Assembly (NCBI GenBank): GCA_021797225.1
Contig: JAKAAE010000009.1
Span: 1 to 23,906 of the forward strand
Reading direction: 5' to 3'
DNA length: 23,906 nucleotides
From: Thermoplasmata archaeon
GTDB lineage: Archaea > Thermoplasmatota > Thermoplasmata > Thermoplasmatales > Thermoplasmataceae
Shown here: positions 6,957 through 15,208 of the stretch, one piece after another
Position numbering within the stretch: position 1 is the first letter of the stretch
Layout: each line of letters starts with the position of its first letter
Notes under the pieces: generated by a model
Database searches by the model: none
The model's input: the letters and a program-made list of their open reading frames with translations, nothing else
Told to the model about the DNA's origin: nothing
Position numbers and translations under genes: made by a program

Positions 6957-8843
6957 ATGAAGGCTGCAATAATAGGTTCCTCTAACCTTGGTTTAAATGG
7001 AATTGCGGAAAGAAATGTAATTCAGATAGCAGAGTCATTGACCGAAAAAGGATATGAAGTAACCATATTCACACCTCCAGATTATGATAATGATCATATT
7101 CCTGCTGGAAAATTCAGAGTCAACAGGAACGTATACAGAATGGATATGTTCGCAAGAAAGACCTTTATCCATCTTACCAACGGAATATCTGTAGGTCTCA
7201 TTGGATTATTTTCATTTGATCTTTTTTATAAGGAACTGATAGATTATGATTTATATTACTTTACAAGTCCTAACATACTTTTTGCAAGAATGTCAAGGTA
7301 TTTTTATAGAAACCACAAACACCCGGTAATAATCCTGGGAAACCAGGGGACGTATTTTGAGTATTTAAACAGGAAATTCATGGAAAAACCTGCTATTAAT
7401 TTACTGAACAGTATTATTTTTCATTATCTGAACAGAATAGATATTAAAATCCAGGTACAGAACAGTTTTCAGAAGGAGTTTTACAGAAATCTGGGCGTGC
7501 CCGACAGGATTTTGATTGACATTCCTATGTATAACTTGGATTATAATAGATTCTATACAGACACAGGTAAAAAGTACAGTGTGATTTATAATTACGGCGT
7601 ACCATCATTTAAATGGAATAGAATCATAACAAAGACTGTGAAGAAATTTGATAATCTGACATTCATATTTATTTCATACAGGAAAAAAACAGGAAAATAT
7701 TTAAAAAAATTGTCCAAAGCCCACAATGTGAGACTTTTCGAAAATCCAGTGGAGGATTTAAAATACCAACTTCTGGCTTCCTCTGATGTTATGATAAATC
7801 TCTCGAAATATGAACCATTGAATGTATCCTATCTAGAGGCTCCGTTATCAGGGCTTCCTCTGCTTACTACAAATATCTACTCGGCACCAGAGCTTCCTTC
7901 CGGTATTTCACAGAATATTAAAATGGTAGGAAAAGCAAACACAGAGGTTATGGGTAATTTTATTGAAAAATATAGAGATATTAAGAATATAAACCCAGTT
8001 TCTTACGTTTACTTGAAGGATGATATAAGAAGGAAGAGCTTCAACCACTTTAGCAGGGGTGCAAATGATGCTATTTCAAAACTTTTTGTTAATCCGTCTT
8101 CAGGGGAAAAGATCAGCATAGTGACTGCATCTCTCAATGAAGCTGGAAATATCAAGATATGGCTAGACCAGGTATTTCGCACAGTTGAGCAGTACAAACT
8201 GGATAATATAAATGAGATTATAATAGTCGATGATGGCAGCAAAGATGGCACTGTAGAAATCATAGAGGAATACAGGAAAGCAAATACAAAAATTGCCATT
8301 AATCTGGTAAAGCGCCACAAGAAGATGGGAACTCTGGATGCACAGATAGCAGGATCCAGGGCAGCCAAAAACCCTTATATTTTGGTAATGGACTGCGACC
8401 TTCAGCATCCTGTGGAATACATTAGGGACTTTGTTGAAAAATTCAACCAGGGTTATTCAGTAGTTATAGGTTCCAGATATATTGTTGGATCAAAGAATAA
8501 CTGGGAATATAACAGAGAGATAATAAGCAGGGTTGCAACGGGTATCGCCCATGCAATGTTTCCATTTACTATAAATATCAAAGACCCGTTGTCAGGGTAT
8601 TTTCTATGCCGCAGGGAACTGCTTGCATCCCTGAAACCATACAGATCAATGTACAAACCTCTTCTATATCTTCTGATATTCAATAATAAAATCAAAGATA
8701 TAAGGGAGATACCAATAGAAATGCGAAGCAGGCCCTCCGGGCAATCTAAGATTGTTAATAATTATCCAAAAACTGTTGCAATGTATTCTCGGGAAATTCT
8801 AATATATTATACAGAATATAACAAGGCAAAATGGAAAATATAA
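6957..8843 (+). CDS. Two-domain glycosyltransferase: GT4-like GT-B domain fused to GT2 (DPM1-like) domain
   Basis: A 628-residue protein that joins two glycosyltransferases. Residues about 1-375 form a GT-B/GT4-like domain: MKAAIIGSSNLGLNGIAER at the N-terminus, and a C-terminal half with the E-x7-E motif in EPLNVSYLEA (E286, E294). Residues about 383-628 form a GT-A/GT2 domain: ISIVTASLNE, IIIVDDGSKDGT, the metal-binding DCD in MDCDLQHP (479-481), DPLSGYFLCRREL, and a late SGQSKI. These fit dolichyl-phosphate mannosyltransferase relatives; no clear transmembrane tail follows. The frame is unbroken across the join. I prefer the ATG at 6957 over the TTG at 6942 because of the TATA position. 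Inference: one half might make a lipid-phosphate sugar and the other extend a glycan, or the GT-B half may serve only for recognition. Cytoplasmic membrane face. Confidence 0.87.
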   Translation: MKAAIIGSSNLGLNGIAERNVIQIAESLTEKGYEVTIFTPPDYDNDHIPAGKFRVNRNVYRMDMFARKTFIHLTNGISVGLIGLFSFDLFYKELIDYDLYYFTSPNILFARMSRYFYRNHKHPVIILGNQGTYFEYLNRKFMEKPAINLLNSIIFHYLNRIDIKIQVQNSFQKEFYRNLGVPDRILIDIPMYNLDYNRFYTDTGKKYSVIYNYGVPSFKWNRIITKTVKKFDNLTFIFISYRKKTGKYLKKLSKAHNVRLFENPVEDLKYQLLASSDVMINLSKYEPLNVSYLEAPLSGLPLLTTNIYSAPELPSGISQNIKMVGKANTEVMGNFIEKYRDIKNINPVSYVYLKDDIRRKSFNHFSRGANDAISKLFVNPSSGEKISIVTASLNEAGNIKIWLDQVFRTVEQYKLDNINEIIIVDDGSKDGTVEIIEEYRKANTKIAINLVKRHKKMGTLDAQIAGSRAAKNPYILVMDCDLQHPVEYIRDFVEKFNQGYSVVIGSRYIVGSKNNWEYNREIISRVATGIAHAMFPFTINIKDPLSGYFLCRRELLASLKPYRSMYKPLLYLLIFNNKIKDIREIPIEMRSRPSGQSKIVNNYPKTVAMYSREILIYYTEYNKAKWKI

Positions 8844-8866
8844 CTGTAATATATCTACCCTTCATT

Positions 8867-8879
8867 CCTATTTTATAGG
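8867..8879. repeat. Inverted repeat in convergent intergenic gap
   Basis: CCTAT-TTT-ATAGG: perfect 5-base arms and a 3-base loop in the 48-base gap between the convergent fusion gene (stop 8843) and DUF2079 gene (stop 8892). It could act as a bidirectional terminator stem. Confidence 0.4.
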
Positions 8880-8891
8880 CGATTCACCAAT

Positions 8892-10628
8892 TTAACTAAA
8901 CCTGTTTACTTTAGGCAGAGCTGAAAAAATACACATATTGGATTCCGATTTGCTAACTTGTTGCTGTTCCATTTTAACATTCTCCAGTACAACTATATTT
9001 CCTGCACTGTACCTGTCAATAACATTGAACGTTCCATTTTTCAATGTACTGTTAACTATATACTGTAATGACTGGTTTCCTCCGATCTTGGCCCAGAATG
9101 AATTATTTTCTATTACTATATACTGGAATTCTGATAAATTCTTGGAATACCCTGGAGAATATGGAGTTGCATAAATATGTAAATGGTTGCTGAAATAAGG
9201 CATTAGAGTATTTTCAGTGAGGATGTATGAACTCTGTGGAATGCTTTCAGATAGCCCTGTAAGGTATGCAGGAGTACCAGAAATATGTTCTTTAAAAATA
9301 TCATTAATAACACTGCCATGTGGGGATTGCTGTATTTGTGGAGGTGAAAGCAACCCGAAAGGCATCATCACAATTACCACGGCTATAAGGATTATCAAAC
9401 ATACCTGTATGACATTTTTTTCTCCAGATTTTCCAGCAAAATTCCTTCTGATTCTATCTTTTGTTTTTTCCTTAAAATATTTTTTTGAATACTCATATAG
9501 TCTGGTAATATTATAGAATCCTACTATGGCAGATATATAAAGTGCTCCTATAATCATGGCAGAATACTGGTATCCGATTTGGTAGTAGGCGCTATAGGAG
9601 GATGGCATGGCATACATGACATAAGGTATGTCCATAATCAAAGATAAGGGGGAAAATAGAGGTATATATCCAAGGCTCTTGAACATAAAGTTGAGGTAAA
9701 ATATTTTCATGCCACTGTTTGTTCCAATTATGCCCCTAAATTCCGCAGGTTTTGTAAAAATCAATGATATAAGGGCCAGCGGTGAACTCACTGGAGTTCC
9801 TGATTCCCCTGTAGAAGGTATAAGGGAATATGATGATACTCCGGCAATATGGAGCTTGATTATGCCGGCCATTACAAGGTATCCATATAGCAATGCAATG
9901 ATGACTACCATAATGGCAAAATCCCTGGCGCCTCCGATTCTGGAATCATTAGATAACCATGTTTTTATTTTCTTTCCATTCTCTGTATGGAGATAAAAAA
10001 ATTCATAAACAATAAGTATGGCAACTATATAAACAAAGTTTGCATGCAATGATATAATAAACAGGATGGAAATTATCTGCAGTACCCTTTTCTCTGTCAA
10101 AAACGAGTAAAAAGCGAGAAGGAAGAAAAACGGGAGGAATGCCATATTATGAAAGGGAAATGACACAAGACCTTGAACGTATGGCGACATCTCATAGGAA
10201 AATAGAAAAATCATGGATATCATGAATAGTATTTTTCTGGAATTGACACGGCTTTTCAGTATTTCATTCGATATGAGGTAAACAATATAACCGGCAAGGG
10301 CTATGAATATATCTTCAAAAATCATCAATGTTACCGGGGATGGAAATAAATAATACAGTGGAATCTGAAGAAACTTAAAAATAATAAAATGCTGCACAAG
10401 TAAATTTTCATTGAGGAGGGGCGTATAAAAACTCCCTGTATGGATAAATGCCCATAGCTCCTGCGCATTAATGCCGAGATCATATGCTGATGTTCCTATA
10501 GAATAATACTGAATTATGGAGAATACAGAGAAAATTACAGAGAAAATTATCGATATTGAAAATGCAGTCGCGGTATATCTATCCAAATTCTTGAAATGAT
10601 TCAGTTTGTCAACCCGCCTGCTTTCCAT
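8892..10628 (-). CDS. DUF2079-family multi-pass membrane protein (GT-C-like)
   Basis: A 578-residue polytopic membrane protein, the longest of three DUF2079 copies here. The first helix (about 20-41) is followed by TSAYDLGINAQELW (D50), an external loop with NENLLVQHF (H80), and PLYYLFPSP. Then comes SFPFHNMAFLP, where the FDFH of the other two copies has become F-P-F-H (P158, H160). Later blocks include VMAGIIKLHIAGVSSYSL, which is shared with the 19908-21527 copy (VLAGITKTHIAG), and a soluble C-terminal part. By analogy with GT-C enzymes, the Asp after the first helix is a candidate catalytic base (inference). It follows, after 52 bases and on the same strand, a small GT2 gene; the same pairing recurs at 19908-22397. 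ATG start. Confidence 0.85.
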   Translation of the reverse strand: MESRRVDKLNHFKNLDRYTATAFSISIIFSVIFSVFSIIQYYSIGTSAYDLGINAQELWAFIHTGSFYTPLLNENLLVQHFIIFKFLQIPLYYLFPSPVTLMIFEDIFIALAGYIVYLISNEILKSRVNSRKILFMISMIFLFSYEMSPYVQGLVSFPFHNMAFLPFFFLLAFYSFLTEKRVLQIISILFIISLHANFVYIVAILIVYEFFYLHTENGKKIKTWLSNDSRIGGARDFAIMVVIIALLYGYLVMAGIIKLHIAGVSSYSLIPSTGESGTPVSSPLALISLIFTKPAEFRGIIGTNSGMKIFYLNFMFKSLGYIPLFSPLSLIMDIPYVMYAMPSSYSAYYQIGYQYSAMIIGALYISAIVGFYNITRLYEYSKKYFKEKTKDRIRRNFAGKSGEKNVIQVCLIILIAVVIVMMPFGLLSPPQIQQSPHGSVINDIFKEHISGTPAYLTGLSESIPQSSYILTENTLMPYFSNHLHIYATPYSPGYSKNLSEFQYIVIENNSFWAKIGGNQSLQYIVNSTLKNGTFNVIDRYSAGNIVVLENVKMEQQQVSKSESNMCIFSALPKVNRFS

Positions 10629-10650
10629 TATTAGCTCTTAATAAAATTTC

Positions 10651-10660
10651 TATATTTAAC
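10651..10660 (-). promoter_or_regulatory. TATA box for DUF2079 gene 8892-10628
   Basis: The minus strand reads GTTAAATATA, centred about 28 bases before the ATG at 10628, within the 52-base gap after the GT2 gene. The DUF2079 gene may thus have its own promoter. Confidence 0.45.
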
Positions 10661-10680
10661 GGTTGGTGATTTGATGGTGT

Positions 10681-11472
10681 TTACTGTATGCCATTTACCG
10701 GAATAAATACGGATTTCTCCCTGATCAGTTCAATATTTGTCTTTTTGGAGTTATCATAGTAATTATAAATCTGTTTGAACATTTTATCATAGAGAAATAT
10801 TAAGATATAAACCAGATAAAATCTCTTTCTGACCCTGGCATTTCGCATGAAAAACATCATATTCCTCATATTATTGCATCCAACCCCTCTCAAAAAATCC
10901 TGATAAGATCGCATTTTCCTCTTATAGTACTCAATGCCATGTGCATATCTCTTCTCACGATCAAAGGAAACCTTTTCATTTTCCTCGTATATGATTTTAT
11001 GATCTGGGTATGTTAACTTATACCTGAGTGCTATGAACCTTGCCTCCCTTTCAACATCCTCTGCAGCAGTTAAATCCTTCCACTGAACATTATGGTTTGC
11101 GTCGTAGTAGCATAAATGATTATCCAGGAAAACAGTATTTTTATCTATATTTTTGTAGCCGAATTCTATTAAGCGTGCAAACTCCTCATTGTATACTGTA
11201 TCAAGGTCTATGAATACAAACAAATCATTTTCATTGGCATACTTTTCAGCCATATCTATTGCAAGATGCCTGCCCCATCCCCTGGTGCATCTCTCCTGTT
11301 TGACTATTAAATTGTATTTATCTGCATTTTTAAATAGGATTTCATAGGTGCCATCGTTAGAATAATTATCGATGATAAAAATTCTTTTCTCAACATTGAT
11401 TTTCATTATTGAATCCAGTGATGGTATTATCCTGTTTTTTGAATTGTAAACGGTTCCATAGATAAATAACAT
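10681..11472 (-). CDS. Small GT2-type glycosyltransferase with C-x-R-G-x-G-R motif
   Basis: GT-A family 2 protein of 263 residues. The N-terminus reads FIYGTVYNSKNRI, then IFIIDNYSNDGTYEIL, the motif C-T-R-G-W-G-R (62-68), the metal-binding DLD in FIDLDTVY (89-91), and a later W-K-D...A-E-D (ED at 138-139), which is in the place of the catalytic acid of GT2 enzymes. A positively charged C-terminal stretch and a hydrophobic patch (YLVYILIFLYDKMF) suggest membrane attachment. It shares the TVYNS, CxRGxGR, DxD and ED motifs in the same order with the gene at 21618-22397, and both stand just upstream of a DUF2079 gene on the same strand. Donor and acceptor are unknown. ATG start with a good TATA box. 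It diverges from the flippase gene over 75 bases. Confidence 0.83.
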   Translation of the reverse strand: MLFIYGTVYNSKNRIIPSLDSIMKINVEKRIFIIDNYSNDGTYEILFKNADKYNLIVKQERCTRGWGRHLAIDMAEKYANENDLFVFIDLDTVYNEEFARLIEFGYKNIDKNTVFLDNHLCYYDANHNVQWKDLTAAEDVEREARFIALRYKLTYPDHKIIYEENEKVSFDREKRYAHGIEYYKRKMRSYQDFLRGVGCNNMRNMMFFMRNARVRKRFYLVYILIFLYDKMFKQIYNYYDNSKKTNIELIREKSVFIPVNGIQ

Positions 11473-11490
11473 AAAACAGCATACAATTTT

Positions 11491-11500
11491 CTTATATAAA
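11491..11500 (-). promoter_or_regulatory. TATA box for GT2 gene 10681-11472
   Basis: The minus strand reads TTTATATAAG, about 24 bases before the ATG at 11472. It is one of the best matches in the window to the archaeal TATA consensus. Confidence 0.65.
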
Positions 11501-11517
11501 TTTCATATATACAATAG

Positions 11518-11527
11518 TTTTTTAAAT
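11518..11527 (+). promoter_or_regulatory. TATA-like box for flippase gene
   Basis: TTTTTTAAAT is centred about 25 bases before the TTG at 11548. It supports that codon as a leaderless start and lies only about 17 bases from the opposing TATA box at 11491-11500. Confidence 0.45.
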
Positions 11528-11547
11528 CAGGGCATTATTCACGAACA

Positions 11548-13068
11548 TTGAACGGCGAATCTGAATCCTTTGAATCCGGGGTTGCATTGCAGTATGCTGC
11601 AGTAATTTCCATGTTTATCTTTTCAACATTATTTTATTTCATCATAGCACATTTACTATCAACCACCATTGTAGGATCAATATCACTTATATATGCAATG
11701 ATAAGCATCTTTTCAGTATTCTTTGTAATCGGATTTTCAGCTGGGATCGAGCACTTTGTTTCCTACCATTTATCCAGGAATAATTTTGGAAATGTTAAAT
11801 CCCTGATCAAGAAAACCGGAACCTTTGCAATTATTTCTGCAGTAATAGCCTATGCAGTAATATTTGCAGTTGCTCCTTACATAGCCAGAATATTATTTCA
11901 TTCATTCTATTTTGTTGAATTCATAAGGATATCCGGCATAGCCATATCAGGTGCAATCCTCATGAATATATTTTCTTCCATGCTGCTCGGATTGAAACAG
12001 TATAGAATATATTCCATGGGATACCTCTTCGTCAATATATCATCATATATTATTCCAATAGCACTCTTATTTATTTTCAGAACAGCAATTTATGTTATTA
12101 TAGGAATATCCGTTGCGGATTTCATAAATGCAGGGGTTTACGTTTCGTTACTATTAAAATCTTATAAATTACTGGGTAAAAGCAAAAAAACGGAGAAAAT
12201 AGAGCCATTTGCAACGTTAATCATATACTCACTTCCCTTATTTTTTTCTTCTATAATGACAACCAGCGGAACATATATGGATAGGATTATAGTATCTTAT
12301 TTTATTAATTTATCATACCTTGGGATATATAATTACGCACTGGTCATAGCAAGCGTTGCAACTGTGCTTACTATGCCCATATCAAACCTGCTGATTCCGA
12401 AACTATCCGGTTATTTCTCACTGGATGATAGAGCAGGCTTCAGGAATACGGTAAAAATGCTGTTAAATGTATCTTCATTGATTTACATTCCCGGTGCCAT
12501 GGGCATAGCTGCGGTTTCAAAAATTACACTGTACATATTTGCTGGGCCATCCTATGTAATAGCATATATCCCGCTGATAATTATCATGTTTGTTACTTCC
12601 CTGTTCATAGGAAATGTCATACTTGCATCTGCTGTAAAGAGCGTCCAGAAGAGCAGTATATTCATATTCTCCTCAGGAGCTGCACTGTTATCGAATATAA
12701 TATTGTCAATTATACTTATACCGGGATTCAATATAATAGGGGCAAGCATAGCATATTCTTCAATGACAACTGTAAATTTCGCAATAGTTTATTCATATGC
12801 CAGAAAGCTCGGAATATCAAATTATGATGTAATAACTGTAATTAAAATATGGCTTTCTTCCATTATATTATTCATCATAATATTTGCAGTACAGTTCTTT
12901 TTGCCATATAATATATTTTCAGAGATATTCCTGATTCTGGCTGGAATTTCAATATATTTGGTGGAAATTAAATTCATGAAGTTAATAGGCGTACCAGAGA
13001 AAAAGTTTATCATATCTGTTGTTCCTGCAAAATTTACCTTGCTCCTGAGATTTATAAGTAAATTATAA
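11548..13068 (+). CDS. Wzx-type polysaccharide flippase (MOP superfamily)
   Basis: Membrane protein of 506 residues with about 12-14 hydrophobic helices spread over the whole length, typical for oligosaccharide-lipid flippases of the MOP/PST group. The internal segment YMDRIIVSYFINLSYLGIYN matches the conserved D-x2-ILGxF...VGxY pattern that follows helix 7 in Wzx proteins. Its likely role is to move lipid-linked glycan units made by the neighbouring transferases from the inner to the outer membrane face. The start is TTG at 11548, chosen because a TATA-like box sits 25 bases upstream and because the in-frame ATG (residue 22) would cut into the first helix. It is the only exporter in the window. 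The next gene on the strand follows after 55 bases with its own TATA box. Confidence 0.88.
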   Translation: MNGESESFESGVALQYAAVISMFIFSTLFYFIIAHLLSTTIVGSISLIYAMISIFSVFFVIGFSAGIEHFVSYHLSRNNFGNVKSLIKKTGTFAIISAVIAYAVIFAVAPYIARILFHSFYFVEFIRISGIAISGAILMNIFSSMLLGLKQYRIYSMGYLFVNISSYIIPIALLFIFRTAIYVIIGISVADFINAGVYVSLLLKSYKLLGKSKKTEKIEPFATLIIYSLPLFFSSIMTTSGTYMDRIIVSYFINLSYLGIYNYALVIASVATVLTMPISNLLIPKLSGYFSLDDRAGFRNTVKMLLNVSSLIYIPGAMGIAAVSKITLYIFAGPSYVIAYIPLIIIMFVTSLFIGNVILASAVKSVQKSSIFIFSSGAALLSNIILSIILIPGFNIIGASIAYSSMTTVNFAIVYSYARKLGISNYDVITVIKIWLSSIILFIIIFAVQFFLPYNIFSEIFLILAGISIYLVEIKFMKLIGVPEKKFIISVVPAKFTLLLRFISKL

Positions 13069-13088
13069 GCAAATATTTTCAGCAATAC

Positions 13089-13100
13089 AAATATTTTTAA
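13089..13100 (+). promoter_or_regulatory. TATA box for GT2 gene 13124-14110
   Basis: AAATATTTTTAA is centred about 28 bases before the ATG at 13124 but only about 12 before the in-frame TTG at 13106, so it favours the ATG. Confidence 0.5.
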
Positions 13101-13123
13101 GAGCTTTGCCATTTTACTGGATA

Positions 13124-14110
13124 ATGGTTTATTCTTCCATAGTCATTTTCGATTTCAGTAGACCTGATTTCATTCATAGGGTAATTGGTTCTCTCCTAAA
13201 GGAGATTTCCGGAACAGATTCAGAAATCATACTTATAAAGAGCTATAAGGATCCTGAAATTGAAAACTTTCTGGAAGATAATAGTGTAAAATACATCAAC
13301 CTGATGGAACACAACAGACAGAGTGACTACATAAAAATTGCATGTGAAGTTGCTTCAGGCGAGATAATTATATTCATGGATGACGATGACACCTTTTATT
13401 CTGGAAAGATAAAATATGTTTCTGACCTATTCATGAAGAATAAAAATCTGGGATATTACCATAATAATTTCGATACTATCGACGAATTGGAGAATATCAC
13501 TGCAATTAGGAATTATAAAACACCAGAATTTGAAAGCCTTTACATAGAAAACAATAGAAAAGCTGAATTTTTTAAAAATAATAAGAATATAAGGCTTATG
13601 CTCAGAATACGACCTGATTTCAACAGCAGCTCAATAGTTATTAGAAAATCACTTCTATCCGCATATCATGAAAACTACGATTTTAATGTAAGACCAGATT
13701 CATTTATCTTTACACTGGCCCTTTTATCTACCATGGACCTTATGCTTGATAATAAGGTTTTAACCCATTACAGAATATATAGCGGGAATGTTAGCACATC
13801 GTATAACGCCACCCCCGCTAGATTGATAGAAACCTTTATGCAGGCATTTTCCTCCGGAATTTCAATGTTTGATATTATACAAACAATTGTGAAAGGTAGT
13901 GCCTTTGAAACTTACATAGAACTGAGAATTATCAATTTAAAACTCGCATACAATTTCTGGTCCATGACAAGAACATATAAAATAAGTTTTCAAGAAAAGG
14001 TTATGTTATTAAGAATAGATTTTATTCACGAATTCGGCTACATAATATTATCTGTCATGCCGGCTGTTGTGAAATTAAGGGTAATAAAGATTTTTTATCA
14101 CGCCAAATAA
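13124..14110 (+). CDS. GT2-family glycosyltransferase
   Basis: GT-A family 2 glycosyltransferase of 328 residues. After the start come VYSSIVIFDFSRPDFIHR, EIILIKSYKD, and the metal/nucleotide site FMDDDDTFY (Asp run 86-89). In the second half, RPDFNSSSIVIRKSLL and HYRIYSGNVSTS resemble the acceptor-side elements seen in rhamnosyl- and galactosyl-type GT2 enzymes. The open frame reaches back to a TTG at 13106, but the TATA position and the family N-terminus support ATG at 13124. It is probably a cytoplasmic or membrane-associated chain-building enzyme; the sugar is not decidable. Its stop is 6 bases from the stop of the convergent aminotransferase gene. Confidence 0.83.
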   Translation: MVYSSIVIFDFSRPDFIHRVIGSLLKEISGTDSEIILIKSYKDPEIENFLEDNSVKYINLMEHNRQSDYIKIACEVASGEIIIFMDDDDTFYSGKIKYVSDLFMKNKNLGYYHNNFDTIDELENITAIRNYKTPEFESLYIENNRKAEFFKNNKNIRLMLRIRPDFNSSSIVIRKSLLSAYHENYDFNVRPDSFIFTLALLSTMDLMLDNKVLTHYRIYSGNVSTSYNATPARLIETFMQAFSSGISMFDIIQTIVKGSAFETYIELRIINLKLAYNFWSMTRTYKISFQEKVMLLRIDFIHEFGYIILSVMPAVVKLRVIKIFYHAK

Positions 14111-14115
14111 GAAGC

Positions 14116-14143
14116 ATTATTCTGAATTCAGGAATTCAATAAT
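14116..14143. repeat. Hairpin at convergent junction
   Basis: The stem pairs ATTAT with ATAAT and TGAATTC with GAATTCA around a 2-base loop, with a 2-base bulge on one side. It contains the perfect palindrome CTGAATTCAG (14122-14131). It begins 6 bases after the GT2 stop and lies in the last codons of the aminotransferase gene, where it could stop transcription from both sides. Confidence 0.45.
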
Positions 14144-15208
14144 CTTATCACATACATAGTTAACTTCTTCATCCTTTAATTTAACACCGCTTGGAAGATT
14201 GAGTCCCCTTTCGGCTATATCTGTGCTTACAGGATAGTTCTCTTCACTGTATTTTCTATAACGGGGCATTATATGCACAGGATAGAAAAATCTTCTTGTG
14301 TCTATCCCATTCTTGTACAGGAAGTTCATCAGGTTATCCCTCTCCTTTTCATCCCTCATCAATATGGAATACAGCCAGTATGTTCCCTGATAGTCAGTGC
14401 CCTCTGGATGCAGTGCAACCTTATTCTTCAGCCTCTCCCTGTACATTTTCCCTATTTCATGCTTTCTCTCAATGAAGTAATCAATTCTCTCAAGCTGTGC
14501 AACACCCAGTGCAGCCTGGAGGTTAGTCATCCTGTAATTGTATCCGATGAACTCATGCCAGTACCTCTTCTTTGGTGTCATTCCATGGTCTCTGAGCATT
14601 GACATTCTTTCGTATAATTCTTTATTATTAGTGGTGCAGAATCCTCCTTCACCGGTAGTCATTGTCTTGTTCCCGTAGAATGAGAAGCATCCAATGTCTC
14701 CTATAGACCCAAGTTTCTTGCCCTTGTATGTTGTTCCCAGTGATTCTGCCGTATCTTCTATGACGTATAATTTATGATTTTTGGCTATCTCCATTATTTT
14801 ATCCATGTCTGCAGAATTCCCGTAAAGATGCACAACAATGATTGCCTTAGTTTTAGAAGTAATCAATTTCTCTATTTTATCAGCATCAATGCACCAGTTA
14901 TTCATGTAAATATCGCATAATACCGGTGTAGCATTGCAGTAAAGAACAGCATTCACCGGGCTGATGAATGTAAGGTCGGGAACTATGACCTCATCATTTT
15001 CTTTTATGCCAAGGGCAGATAATGCAAGGTGGAGTGCAGTGGTTCCATTGGATACCGTCAATCCGTATTCTGTTCCAATGAATTTAGAAAACTCCTTCTC
15101 GAACTCATCTATATATTTCCCATGGGAGCTGACCCATCCTGACCTTACAGCATCATCAACGTATTCTATCTCCTTTTCACCTATGTCTGGCTCGGATACC
15201 GGTATCAT
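14117..15208 (-). CDS. per: DegT/DnrJ/EryC1/StrS aminotransferase, GDP-perosamine synthase type
   Basis: PLP-dependent sugar aminotransferase of 363 residues, the normal size for the family. It probably converts GDP-4-keto-6-deoxymannose to GDP-perosamine with glutamate as amino donor. The N-terminus MIPVSEPDIGEKEIEYV and GWVSSHGKYIDEFEKEF match perosamine synthases. SNGTTALHLAL (53-63) forms the PLP phosphate pocket, EDTAES (151-156) holds the Asp that contacts the pyridine nitrogen (D152), and the PLP-binding lysine is K181 in SFYGNKTMTTGEGG. Its ATG overlaps the TGA of the dehydratase gene (ATGA), so the two are translationally coupled; AGGGGT 8 bases upstream may serve as a ribosome site. 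A related 4-amino sugar is possible, but the adjacent Gmd makes perosamine the best reading. Cytoplasmic. The gene is clearly more GC-rich than its neighbours. Confidence 0.87.
   Translation of the reverse strand: MIPVSEPDIGEKEIEYVDDAVRSGWVSSHGKYIDEFEKEFSKFIGTEYGLTVSNGTTALHLALSALGIKENDEVIVPDLTFISPVNAVLYCNATPVLCDIYMNNWCIDADKIEKLITSKTKAIIVVHLYGNSADMDKIMEIAKNHKLYVIEDTAESLGTTYKGKKLGSIGDIGCFSFYGNKTMTTGEGGFCTTNNKELYERMSMLRDHGMTPKKRYWHEFIGYNYRMTNLQAALGVAQLERIDYFIERKHEIGKMYRERLKNKVALHPEGTDYQGTYWLYSILMRDEKERDNLMNFLYKNGIDTRRFFYPVHIMPRYRKYSEENYPVSTDIAERGLNLPSGVKLKDEEVNYVCDKIIEFLNSE

Noticed and set aside
8009..8368. Minus-strand open frame of 119 codons inside the fusion gene
   Set aside because: It covers the conserved start of the GT2 domain in antisense; no TATA box or start signal precedes it.
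9900..9920. CCATAATG in the DUF2079 gene as another copy of the promoter element
   Set aside because: Only the 8-base core is present, inside coding sequence; the same core also occurs in gmd near 15650, so it is a chance word.
13052..13068. TTATAA-N5-TTATAA at the end of the flippase gene as a terminator
   Set aside because: The unit is its own reverse complement and pure A/T, so the match is weak evidence; it is not followed by a T tract.
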